From positions 1 to 6,854 of the forward strand of contig CAYOJD010000144.1 in assembly GCA_964404205.1 (NCBI GenBank): a stretch of 6,854 bases of DNA. Reading direction: 5' to 3'. Of the stretch, positions 1 to 6,235 are shown in pieces; the stretch's first letter is position 1; the number at the start of each line of letters is the position of its first letter. Below the pieces are notes generated by a model. The model was not told the origin of the DNA, did not search any database, and worked only from the letters and a program-made list of their open reading frames with translations. A program made the translations under genes and the position numbers. Origin of the DNA: CAZWBR01 sp964404205 (GTDB lineage: Bacteria; Bacteroidota; Bacteroidia; Bacteroidales; Prolixibacteraceae).

Positions 1-77
1 GCAATGGTTGAGGTTTCTGAAAAATTGAGTTTGCAGCCTAAAGTACCAAAGGCTACGGTCTTATCTTTGTAATCCAT
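1..77 (-). CDS. mtaB: tRNA methylthiotransferase MtaB-type, N-terminal fragment (runs off the window)
   Basis: Reading the minus strand from an ATG at 77-75 gives 25 codons, beginning MDYKDKTVAFGTLGCKLN and continuing FSETSTI before the window edge. The segment TLGCKLNFSE is the characteristic start of the MiaB/MtaB radical-SAM methylthiotransferases; the Cys in GCK is the first of the three N-terminal cysteines that bind the auxiliary iron-sulphur cluster in that family. Family members add a methylthio group to modified A37 of tRNA; the GCKLN and SE wording favours the MtaB (t6A to ms2t6A) branch over MiaB, which usually reads GCQMN. Only the start of the UPF0004 domain is present, so the radical-SAM and TRAM domains cannot be checked. 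It is transcribed in the same direction as ppnP but lies about 200 bases downstream of it, beyond a probable terminator, so it likely has its own promoter. Confidence 0.85.
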   Translation of the reverse strand, partial: MDYKDKTVAFGTLGCKLNFSETSTI

Positions 78-96
78 ATATCCTGATTTCGATGGG

Positions 97-104
97 CAAA
101 AATA
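97..104 (-). promoter_or_regulatory. Candidate Bacteroidota -7 element for mtaB
   Basis: On the minus strand these bases read TATTTTTG, an exact match to the Bacteroidota -7 consensus TAnnTTTG. It ends about 20 bases before the mtaB ATG at 77, which would give a short leader. I cannot find a well-spaced TTG -33 element: the nearest TTTG (120-117) is only about 12 bases upstream. The T-rich match could therefore be chance. Confidence 0.4.
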
Positions 105-172
105 CAAATGAAATGGCAAAAGGCCATCAGCCCTCTTTTACGGACAAAAACGAGACGGGTATTCAAATGGGG

Positions 173-265
173 CAAAAAGAAAACTTTGGCAAATTTCGCG
201 GTTGCTGTGCCAGGTTTAGTATACTGCAACAATTTTATTTAAGCGAAACTGAATGCCAAAGTTTT
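173..265 (-). terminator. Long nested hairpin with T-rich tail, probable terminator of the phoH-ppnP transcript
   Basis: A perfect 12-base inverted repeat pairs 180-191 with 254-265 (AAACTTTGGCA against TGCCAAAGTTT plus one outer A-T pair). Inside it, 194-199 (TTTCGC) pairs with 243-248 (GCGAAA), and inside that GTTGCTGT at 201-208 pairs with ACTGCAAC at 223-230 with one T-T mismatch. Read on the minus strand the structure begins about 15 bases after the ppnP stop, and its last arm ends in TTTT followed by CTTTTT, the layout of an intrinsic terminator. The apical region is much larger than in a textbook terminator, so a stable structured RNA or a two-way element is also possible. The pairing is directly seen; the function is inferred. 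Confidence 0.6.
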
Positions 266-280
266 GTATGTCAAAAATAA

Positions 281-565
281 TCAATTTATATAAATGCAAA
301 AATAGCCGACCGTTTCTTCTGCTTTAACTTTAAATGTTTCACCTTTCCCAATTTCGAATTTCTCGCCTTTGGTATATGATTTCCAGTTGCTTTGACCTGG
401 GAGCAATACATTAAGCGTGCCACTTACTACCATCATAATTTCGATGGAGCTGGTACCGAACTCGTATTCTCCGGGTTCGATAGCCCCGATAGTGGCTTTG
501 CTTTGACTGTTTTCGACGGCAATCGACTTAACCTGACCGCCAAAATATTCGTTTACTTTCAACAT
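281..565 (-). CDS. ppnP: Pyrimidine/purine nucleoside phosphorylase PpnP (DUF1255, YaiE family)
   Basis: This 94-residue protein matches the full usual length of the PpnP family. It starts MLKVNEYFGGQVKSI, and the central segment SGTLNVLLPG (48-57) is the family hallmark; E. coli PpnP has closely similar wording at the same places. The fold is a single small cupin barrel. Characterised members catalyse phosphorolysis of a broad range of purine and pyrimidine nucleosides to the free base and ribose 1-phosphate, in the cytosol. The ATG at 565 lies 12 bases after the stop of the upstream PhoH-family gene on the same strand, so the two are almost certainly cotranscribed. The stop at 281 is followed by a long hairpin. 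No clear Shine-Dalgarno precedes it, only AGATGG, which is usual for Bacteroidota. Nothing appears truncated. Confidence 0.93.
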   Translation of the reverse strand: MLKVNEYFGGQVKSIAVENSQSKATIGAIEPGEYEFGTSSIEIMMVVSGTLNVLLPGQSNWKSYTKGEKFEIGKGETFKVKAEETVGYFCIYIN

Positions 566-577
566 TTTAAACCATCT

Positions 578-1894
578 TTAGAGTAAATCACTTGCCAATT
601 CGGCCAGATAACTGCGTTCGCCTTTCACCAGATTGATATGGGCAAATAAATCCTGTCCCTTCATTTTATCGGTCAGGTAAGCTAACCCATTCGACTGCAT
701 ATCGAGATAGGGCGAATCAATTTGCTGTATATCGCCGGTAAATACCATCTTGGTTCCCTCACCTGCGCGGGTAATAATGGTTTTTACCTCGTGGGGTGTG
801 AGGTTCTGCGCCTCGTCGATAATGAAATAACAGTTCGATAGGCTGCGCCCACGGATAAAGGCCAGCGGACTAATCTCCAACCGTTCGTTCTTCTGCAAAT
901 CTTCGATAAGTTGCTGTTCCGGACTGTGTGGCCCAAAACATCGTTTGATAACGGCCAAGTTGTCGAAAAGCGGCTGCATATAGGGCGAAACTTTCTCTTC
1001 GGCATCGCCGGGCAGAAAGCCAATGTCGCGGTTGCTGAGCGCCACGATAGGCCTTGCCAGCAGTATCATATCGTAGGTCGAATGTTGTGCGATGGCTGCT
1101 GCCAATGCCAGAAGTGTCTTGCCTGTTCCGGCTTTGCCGGTGAGGCTTACCAGTTTGATGTCCTGATCCAACAGGGCATGAATGGAGAAAGTCTGTTCGG
1201 CATTGCGCGGCTTAATGCCATAAGCTACCTTTTTGTCGACCCGTTCGAAACGGTTATGGAACGGATTATAGTGAGCCAGCACGCTCGAACGTCCTTTCAG
1301 GATAAAAAATTCGTTGGCAAACTGCTTTTCTATACCAGCCTCTTCCACCGGCAGCGAGCGATCTTCGTACAGTTTGGCAATCTTATCGTCGCTAAAATCT
1401 TTAATCTCCCTGATGCCCTGATACAGCACGTTGATATCCTCCACCTTGTCGTTACGGTAATCTTCCGACTCGATATGGAGCGACTTGGCTTTCATCCGAA
1501 GGTTGATATCTTTCGATACCAAAATGACCTTTCGATCCTTGAACTTCCCGGTGATATATTCGGCGATGGCCAGTATGCGGTGATCGGGAATATCTTCGCG
1601 AAACGATGTTTTCAGGTTTTCAGAAAAAGGCTTACCGGTTTCGATAATTAACTTCCCTTTTCCCGGCCCTAAATGGATACCACCGTTAAACAAATCATTG
1701 CCCACAATTTCGTCGAGCACTCGGACAAACTGACGGGCCTGAAAATTAATTTGATCGTTGCCCCTTTTGAATTTATCGAGCTCTTCGAGTACGGTAATAG
1801 GAAGCACAACATCGTTATCTTCAAAATTATAGATACACTCGTGATCGTGAAGGATCACATTGGTGTCGATAACAAAAATCTTAGCTTTATGCAT
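578..1894 (-). CDS. PIN domain plus PhoH-type ATPase (PhoH2/YlaK-like)
   Basis: The protein has 438 residues and two domains. Residues 1-150 are a PIN nuclease domain: FVIDTNVILHD (7-17), with D10, E37/E38, D104 (in DHRIL) and D129 (in VSKDIN) as the likely acidic metal-binding set. Residues about 230-438 are the PhoH P-loop ATPase: Walker A GKAGTGKT (253-260), ARP (280-282), FIRGR (346-350), Walker B FIIDEAQ (357-363) and the TGDIQQID segment (387-393). PIN-PhoH proteins (PhoH2 in mycobacteria, YlaK-like in Bacillus) are described as ATP-dependent RNA unwinding and cleaving enzymes; the PhoH name comes from an E. coli phosphate-regulated relative that lacks the PIN domain. All key residues appear intact, so it should be active. 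It is the first gene of a probable two-gene unit with ppnP and diverges from folC. The partner RNA is unknown. Confidence 0.92.
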   Translation of the reverse strand: MHKAKIFVIDTNVILHDHECIYNFEDNDVVLPITVLEELDKFKRGNDQINFQARQFVRVLDEIVGNDLFNGGIHLGPGKGKLIIETGKPFSENLKTSFREDIPDHRILAIAEYITGKFKDRKVILVSKDINLRMKAKSLHIESEDYRNDKVEDINVLYQGIREIKDFSDDKIAKLYEDRSLPVEEAGIEKQFANEFFILKGRSSVLAHYNPFHNRFERVDKKVAYGIKPRNAEQTFSIHALLDQDIKLVSLTGKAGTGKTLLALAAAIAQHSTYDMILLARPIVALSNRDIGFLPGDAEEKVSPYMQPLFDNLAVIKRCFGPHSPEQQLIEDLQKNERLEISPLAFIRGRSLSNCYFIIDEAQNLTPHEVKTIITRAGEGTKMVFTGDIQQIDSPYLDMQSNGLAYLTDKMKGQDLFAHINLVKGERSYLAELASDLL

Positions 1895-2004
1895 AAAATC
1901 GCATTTGGCGTTCCGTCTAAAATTAATATTAAATTGATGCGGTTGATATTTTGCGGAAAGCTTTTTATCATCTTTGCACAGAAATTTATCAAGAATCAGG
2001 GGCC
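1895..2004. promoter_or_regulatory. Divergent promoter region between the PhoH gene and folC
   Basis: This 110-base stretch separates two divergent genes and must hold both promoters if folC starts at 2005. It is much more AT-rich than either gene. For folC, CATCTTTG (1969-1976) is one base off the -7 consensus TAnnTTTG, with a TTG (1943-1945) about 23 bases upstream; this spacing is at the long end. For the PhoH gene, TAATTTTA on the minus strand (1925-1918) is also one base off. A weak inverted repeat TTCCG (1911-1915) and CGGAA (1954-1958) flanks the AT-rich core. None of these is strong. Confidence 0.35.
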
Positions 2005-3303
2005 ATGAAAAGTTACCACGAGACCATCAATTACCTGTACGAACAACTTCCTTATTACCAAAGAAGTGGGCCTGCAGCCTACAAGGATAGCCTCGACAAC
2101 ACCCTGGCCCTCGACAAAATGTTCGACCACCCGCACCGGCATTTCAAAACCATCCATGTTGCCGGTACCAATGGCAAGGGATCGGTATCGCATATGTTGG
2201 CCAGTGTATTACAGGCGGCCGGTTACAAAACGGGCCTCTACACTTCGCCTCACCTGAAAGATTTCAGGGAACGCATCAGGGTTAACGGAACAATGGTTTC
2301 CGAAGCTTTTGTTGTCGATTTCACACAGCGTTATCTGGAGGCCAACAAAACCGAATCTATCCAGCCTTCGTTTTTCGAACTGACGGTGATAATGGCTTTC
2401 GAATACTTTGCTTCGGAAGAGGTCGATGTCGCTGTAATCGAGGTGGGGTTAGGCGGAAGGCTCGACTCGACCAATATCATCTCCCCCGAACTTTCGGTGA
2501 TAACCAATATCAGCCGCGACCACATGGCGCTGCTTGGCGATACCCTTGGCCGGATTGCGCTCGAAAAGGCGGGGATTATCAAACCCCGAATCCCCGTGGT
2601 GATAGGAGAGACCCATCCCGAAACAGCCCTCATCTTCGAGGGGAAAGCCCGCGATGCCTGTGCCCCCATTTGCTTTGCCGACCAGCAGTTAAGAGCCGGT
2701 TATGCCATGGCCACCGCCGATGGCCGGCAACTGTTCAATGTGAAAAATCGTGACGAAATGGTTTACCGCGATATGGCCCTTGACCTGTTGGGAAGTTATC
2801 AGTCGAAAAATATTATTACGGCATTGGTGGCCCTCGAAACCCTTCAGCAGCAGGGGTGGAATATTCCCGAAACAGCCTTGCGTTACGGGTTGGCAAACGT
2901 TGTGGCTTCGACCGGGTTGATGGGACGGTGGCAAATATTGGGGGCCAACCCACGTATTGTTTGCGACACCGGCCACAACGAAGCAGGCATTCAGGAGGTG
3001 GTAGCCCAACTGGCCCGCACACCCTGTGAAAAGCTCCACATGGTAATCGGAATGGTCAACGACAAAGATATCATGTCGGTACTGGCCCGCCTGCCTAAAG
3101 AAGCCGTTTATTACTTCACCAAAGCTTCGATGCCCCGTGCGATGGATGAAACACAACTGATGAAGATGGCCTCCTATTTTCAGCTCGCCGGCAAACCCTA
3201 CCCAACGGTAGCCGAAGCGCTGGCCGCCGCCAAACAGGCCTCCCACCGCGACGACATGATCTTTATTGGCGGCAGTACATTTGTTGTGGCCGAAGTGGTG
3301 TGA
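2005..3303 (+). CDS. folC: Bifunctional dihydrofolate synthase / folylpolyglutamate synthase
   Basis: The 432-residue protein is a Mur-ligase-type ATP-dependent amide ligase that adds glutamate to dihydropteroate and to reduced folates in the cytosol. The P-loop is GTNGKGS (54-60), followed by YTSPHLKDFRERIR (79-92). Next come SFFE (122-125), EVGLGGRLDSTN (146-157) and DHMALLGDT (172-180). K188 in EKAGI is the lysine that is carbamylated in the family. The C-terminal domain has GRWQ (307-310) and DTGHNEAG (321-328), the form of the D-G-HN motif that contacts ATP. I chose the ATG at 2005. A TTG at 1951 in the same frame would add 18 residues (LRKAFYHLCTEIYQESGA) ahead of the conserved start and would run through the candidate promoter. 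The gene is divergent from the PhoH gene and convergent with the GH43 gene. One FolC usually does both reactions. Confidence 0.95.
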   Translation: MKSYHETINYLYEQLPYYQRSGPAAYKDSLDNTLALDKMFDHPHRHFKTIHVAGTNGKGSVSHMLASVLQAAGYKTGLYTSPHLKDFRERIRVNGTMVSEAFVVDFTQRYLEANKTESIQPSFFELTVIMAFEYFASEEVDVAVIEVGLGGRLDSTNIISPELSVITNISRDHMALLGDTLGRIALEKAGIIKPRIPVVIGETHPETALIFEGKARDACAPICFADQQLRAGYAMATADGRQLFNVKNRDEMVYRDMALDLLGSYQSKNIITALVALETLQQQGWNIPETALRYGLANVVASTGLMGRWQILGANPRIVCDTGHNEAGIQEVVAQLARTPCEKLHMVIGMVNDKDIMSVLARLPKEAVYYFTKASMPRAMDETQLMKMASYFQLAGKPYPTVAEALAAAKQASHRDDMIFIGGSTFVVAEVV

Positions 3304-3375
3304 CCCTTTCGGGCTGCGATTGGCCAAACCGCTAATGGTTGATTTATAATATTGTTTTCGAGATTTACGGTAAAC

Positions 3376-4329
3376 CTATTGAAGTGGCCCGGTTCGAGTA
3401 GGGATCACCGGTTTGATGCTCCCGTCTTCGTTATAATAGAGCCTGTCGCAACAGATGGAACGGCGGAAAGGGTGTGGGCTTCCCTGATGTCCCCAGCCAA
3501 ACTTAGGTTTCACTTCGGGGTGGTTGCTGAAATAGAGGTCGGCATTGTGGTAAAAAATATACCAATTGCCCCGGTATTGAACGATGGAGTGGTGATTGGT
3601 CCCACTGTTCATTTTGGGCAGGATTACCCCTTGGTAAACAAAAGGCCCCAACGGATTATCGCTAATACAATATTTAATTTCGCCACTGTTTGCCGAATAG
3701 GAGAGATAATATTTACCGTTGTATTTGTGCATCCAGATGGCTTCAAAGAAATCGTCGGTCCCTTCGAGCAGATGTACTTCGCCATCGTACGAAATCATAT
3801 CTTTGTTGAGCTTTACCGCATTTACCACCAACTGACCCATGTAGAGATAGGCCTGTCCGTCGTCGTCGATAAATACGGCCGGGTCGATGAAGTCGCGGTT
3901 GCAGACAACCCCTTTCGAGTGAATATGTATCAGCGCCGAATCGAGCGGATCGGCAAACGGACCGTAAGGCTTATCGCCAACGGCTACTCCAATCTTGCTC
4001 TTTTCGACCGGGTAATAAAAATAATATTGGCCATTGCGCGCTACACAATCGGGAGCCCATGCTTCCGACTTGGCCCAGCGGGTATGTTGCAGCGAAAAGG
4101 CAACCCCGTGATCTGTCCACTTCTTAAGGTCTGTAGTCGAGAAAACATGCCAATCTTTCATCGAAAACCAGGTTGCGCTATCCTCGTCGTGCGACGGATA
4201 TACAAAAAGGGTATCGTTAAAAACATGTGCCGACGGGTCGGCGGTATAAAGATGGGTAATAAACGGGTTTTGTGCCAACGATGACAGTGATATCCAACAA
4301 AGTGCAACAGTTAAAGCAAGTCGGTTCAT
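3376..4329 (-). CDS. Secreted glycoside hydrolase family 43 enzyme (probable arabinofuranosidase/xylosidase type)
   Basis: From the ATG at 4329 the protein has 317 residues. Residues 1-20 (MNRLALTVALCWISLSSLAQ) form a type I signal peptide with no lipobox cysteine at its end, so the mature enzyme is periplasmic or exported. The five-bladed propeller domain of GH43 fills the rest. The three catalytic acids are in their usual contexts: D31 in TADPSAHVF (base), D149 in DFIDPAVFIDDDG (pKa modulator), and E196 in FEAIWMHK (acid). NHHSIVQYRGNWYIFYHN (245-262) and RRSICCDRLYYNEDGSIKP (289-307) complete the domain. No carbohydrate-binding module follows. Related enzymes act on arabinose- or xylose-containing polysaccharides, but the substrate cannot be read here. 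A start at 4377 would add 16 residues in front of the signal peptide, but a good -7 promoter element lies inside that extension, so I prefer 4329. No SusC/SusD genes adjoin it. Confidence 0.88.
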   Translation of the reverse strand: MNRLALTVALCWISLSSLAQNPFITHLYTADPSAHVFNDTLFVYPSHDEDSATWFSMKDWHVFSTTDLKKWTDHGVAFSLQHTRWAKSEAWAPDCVARNGQYYFYYPVEKSKIGVAVGDKPYGPFADPLDSALIHIHSKGVVCNRDFIDPAVFIDDDGQAYLYMGQLVVNAVKLNKDMISYDGEVHLLEGTDDFFEAIWMHKYNGKYYLSYSANSGEIKYCISDNPLGPFVYQGVILPKMNSGTNHHSIVQYRGNWYIFYHNADLYFSNHPEVKPKFGWGHQGSPHPFRRSICCDRLYYNEDGSIKPVIPTRTGPLQ

Positions 4330-4350
4330 ATGAATCAGTTTTAGTGGTTT

Positions 4351-4358
4351 CAAAAATA
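4351..4358 (-). promoter_or_regulatory. Bacteroidota -7 element for the GH43 gene
   Basis: The minus strand reads TATTTTTG, an exact TAnnTTTG match, ending 21 bases before the preferred ATG at 4329. Transcription starting about 6 bases downstream would leave a leader of roughly 15 bases. No TTG is found at the expected -33 distance, where the sequence is AATGAAATGAATG. A small inverted repeat CGGT/ACCG (4392-4405) lies just upstream and could be an operator. Confidence 0.45.
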
Positions 4359-4507
4359 AAAAAAATATGCTTTTCATTCATTTCATTAGTCCGGTCTTCA
4401 AACCGAATGTGCCTTTTACAATGTAAGGTTTACACAGACTGTAGAACACAAAAAAGAAGATTGCTGGTTGGCACCCAAAGCAGACAGTAGTGTCCTTATT
4501 GCAGTAA

Positions 4508-4547
4508 AGGAGATTGCAGAAAATTGGGTGTAAACGACTGATCTCCT
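4508..4547. repeat. Inverted repeat AGGAGAT...ATCTCCT
   Basis: A perfect 7-base pairing joins 4508-4514 and 4541-4547 across a 26-base loop. It resembles a Shine-Dalgarno core paired to an anti-SD, but no start codon follows it at a fitting distance. Alone it could be chance; it matters because two further perfect repeats follow within 90 bases. Confidence 0.45.
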
Positions 4548-4560
4548 CTGGTCGCCACTT

Positions 4561-4590
4561 GCCAAACAGGCGATTGATTTTCTGTTTGGC
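4561..4590. repeat. Perfect 9-base inverted repeat GCCAAACAG / CTGTTTGGC
   Basis: The arms at 4561-4569 and 4582-4590 are exact complements around a 12-base loop. There is no T-run on either side in either direction, so it is not an intrinsic terminator. It could be a two-half-site binding site for a dimeric regulator or the stem of a structured leader RNA. It lies about 200 bases upstream of the DUF389 start and 230 bases upstream of the GH43 start. Confidence 0.65.
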
Positions 4591-4614
4591 CATTGCTCGA
4601 ATGTTTGTAAATGA

Positions 4615-4635
4615 GAGATAATGGTATTTTATCTC
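4615..4635. repeat. Perfect 7-base inverted repeat GAGATAA / TTATCTC
   Basis: The arms at 4615-4621 and 4629-4635 flank a 7-base loop. The compact size suits an RNA hairpin or an operator of about 21 bases. It is the last repeat before the DUF389 gene. Confidence 0.55.
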
Positions 4636-4786
4636 CGAGATTAATAGCCGGTTTTAGTGTGTCAGATAAGTTTTTCTTTTTTGCTTTTATTTGCACCTTG
4701 CCAAAAAACTTCGTGCAATTTTTTCAGTTTCGCCCGGTTTATATTATATTACACATTTCGTGAACAGATTTATAATTCGAAATGGG

Positions 4787-6079
4787 ATGAAAAACAATCT
4801 AATAGATTTTATCAGTCTTCATAAAGGCGAAGAAGTTAAAGAGAAGGTGTTAATTGACGTTAAGGATAATATCTCCTTTCGCAATGCCAATCTGTGGATT
4901 CTGGCCTGTGCAATCCTAATTGCTTCGATTGGGCTAAATGTAAATTCAACGGCCGTTATAATTGGGGCAATGTTAATTTCTCCATTGATGGGGCCAATTG
5001 TAGGTGCAGGTTTTGCTTTGGCAACATACGATTTTGAAATACTTAAAAAAGCAGGCAGGAGCCTGCTGATTGCCACTGTAGTAAGTTTACTGGTGGCAGC
5101 TCTCTATTTCTTTATTAGCCCTTTTAAGGAGACCCAATCTGAATTGCTTGCCAGGACTTCGCCTAATATTTACGACGTGATGATTGCTTTTCTGGGTGGA
5201 TTGGTAGGGGTAATTTCTCTCACAAGGGTCAACAAGGGAAACCCGATACCGGGAGTTGCAATTGCTACTGCACTTATGCCTCCGCTATGTACAGCTGGTT
5301 ATGGCCTTGCTATTGGTAATCTGAGTTATTTCTTTGGCGCCTTTTATCTTTATGCCATTAATTGTTTTTTTATTTGCATCGCAACTTTTTTCATTACCCG
5401 TTATCTTAAATACCCGCCAGTACAGACAATTGACAAGAAGCACGATCTGCGGATTAAAAGAGGGATATCTGTAATGATACTCATAATGATTATTCCCAGT
5501 TTTTTTCTTGCTTTTAATCTCTACAACGAAAAGAAGTTTACACAGAAAGTATATCAATTTATTGATAACGAGTTTACCTCGATGGGCTATACCATTGTTT
5601 TTCAAAAAGTGAGATTCAACGAGAATCCACGTAAACTGGAGTTGGCTTTTCTGTCGAAACGGTTTAGTGAGGAGGAGATTCATCTCCTGAATGATAAGTT
5701 GGAAAAGATTGGTGCCCAGAATACCCAGTTGGTTATCAGACAGGACTCGATGGATTTGAAGGGGGAAATACTGAAAGAACTTAGCGGACAGGATAAAATT
5801 GTCAACGAGAAAGATATAGAAATTATCAGACTTAAAAACGAACTCGATAAATACAAAATCGATTTAAACGGAACCGATAAGGAAATAAGGATCCTTTTTC
5901 CGGAGATTGAAAAATTCTCTATCGGTCATCATACATTGGCCAATGATAGTACAGGCAACCTGATCATCTTTCTCTACTCTTTGCAAAAAGAAAAAGATAT
6001 TGACAGCGTAAAATTGTCTGGCTGGCTACAGCAAAAGTTCAATACGATCAATCTTAAAGTCCTCGAAGAAAGAATGTAA
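4787..6079 (+). CDS. DUF389 family multi-pass inner-membrane protein
   Basis: From the ATG at 4787 this is a 430-residue protein. The first half is the DUF389 membrane domain, with hydrophobic segments at roughly 36-52, 54-80, 91-111, 131-146, 153-178, 180-203 and 228-246. Hallmarks are NVNSTAVIIGAMLISPLMGPI (51-71) and GVAIATALMPPLCTAGYGLA (156-175). The C-terminal half (about 247-430) looks soluble, with a likely coiled coil at 335-360 rich in Glu, Lys and Leu. The biochemical role of DUF389 proteins is not established. A TTG at 4691 would add 32 residues, but the ATG places the family-typical short leader LHKGEEVKEKV directly before the first membrane segment, so I prefer it. GC content is visibly lower than in the neighbours (hand counts of four 60-base lines give 30-43%, against 55-60% for lines in folC and GH43), which hints at a different history. 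The next gene is about 200 bases away. Confidence 0.85.
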   Translation: MKNNLIDFISLHKGEEVKEKVLIDVKDNISFRNANLWILACAILIASIGLNVNSTAVIIGAMLISPLMGPIVGAGFALATYDFEILKKAGRSLLIATVVSLLVAALYFFISPFKETQSELLARTSPNIYDVMIAFLGGLVGVISLTRVNKGNPIPGVAIATALMPPLCTAGYGLAIGNLSYFFGAFYLYAINCFFICIATFFITRYLKYPPVQTIDKKHDLRIKRGISVMILIMIIPSFFLAFNLYNEKKFTQKVYQFIDNEFTSMGYTIVFQKVRFNENPRKLELAFLSKRFSEEEIHLLNDKLEKIGAQNTQLVIRQDSMDLKGEILKELSGQDKIVNEKDIEIIRLKNELDKYKIDLNGTDKEIRILFPEIEKFSIGHHTLANDSTGNLIIFLYSLQKEKDIDSVKLSGWLQQKFNTINLKVLEERM

Positions 6080-6191
6080 ACAATAGATTGCTAATTTGTT
6101 GTGCTTGAAATTGTGAATGAAATGGATGAAGCCTTTTCTTTGTCTGCTATAGAAAAGTACTGCTTGTCAGTTATAAAAAAAACTGTAATTT

Positions 6192-6234
6192 CCCTCCTCA
6201 TTTCGGGGAGAGGGGTTTGGCATCTTTTTTTTTT
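6192..6234 (+). terminator. Imperfect hairpin plus ten-T run after the DUF389 gene
   Basis: CCCTCCTC (6192-6199) pairs with GGGAGAGG-type sequence at 6207-6214, with one C-A mismatch and one G-T wobble, around a 7-base loop. Ten Ts follow at 6225-6234, but 10 bases separate them from the stem, which is more than is ideal. It lies about 110 bases past the DUF389 stop, and the run from 6080 to it shows nothing else. Intrinsic terminator is the best reading, with moderate doubt. Confidence 0.4.
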
Positions 6235-6235
6235 G

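Larger units (their letters stand above)
4330..4786. other. Divergent intergenic region rich in inverted repeats, no supported gene
   Basis: This 457-base gap lies between the start of the GH43 gene and the ATG of the DUF389 gene. I find no convincing coding sequence: short open stretches on both strands lack recognisable motifs. A 47-codon run without a stop (4390-4490, plus strand) has protein-like wording but no start codon. What stands out is symmetry. Besides the three repeats listed separately, TGTAA/TTACA (4422-4434) and CGGT/ACCG (4392-4405) are present. Candidate promoters are the GH43 -7 element near its left end and, weakly, TTTATTTG (4686-4693) for the DUF389 gene. Confidence 0.5.

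Noticed and set aside
272..279. Second TATTTTTG-type match on the minus strand, just after the ppnP coding end
   Set aside because: It lies between the ppnP stop and the terminator hairpin, so a transcript starting there would end almost at once. Likely chance in AT-rich sequence.
92..280. 62-codon open reading frame on the plus strand between mtaB and ppnP
   Set aside because: It runs through the mtaB promoter region and the long terminator hairpin, has no recognisable motif and no upstream signals. The hairpin explains the sequence better.
911..1651. 246-codon open frame on the plus strand
   Set aside because: It is entirely antisense to the PhoH-family gene, whose motifs are intact, and the product has no family features.
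2689..3327. 212-codon open frame on the minus strand
   Set aside because: It lies antisense to the C-terminal half of folC and is a mirror of that gene's GC-rich codons.
3304..3375. Possible bidirectional terminator between convergent folC and GH43
   Set aside because: Only 3-5 base symmetries are present (CCCTTTCGGG, AACC/GGTT, TTTACGGTAAA) and none is followed by a proper T-run.
3352..4284. 310-codon open frame on the plus strand
   Set aside because: It is antisense to the GH43 gene, which has its three catalytic acids and a signal peptide. The plus-strand product resembles nothing known to me.
4390..4490. Protein-like stop-free run ending in SSVLIAVKEIAENWV, a possible gene remnant
   Set aside because: It has 33 codons or so of plausible wording but no start codon, a stop just upstream, and I recognise no family. 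A run of this length occurs easily by chance.
4378..4696. Two small minus-strand open frames (71 and 66 codons) in the intergenic region
   Set aside because: They overlap each other in different frames, have no motifs, and the start of one coincides with an arm of the 9-base inverted repeat. Chance is sufficient in AT-rich DNA.
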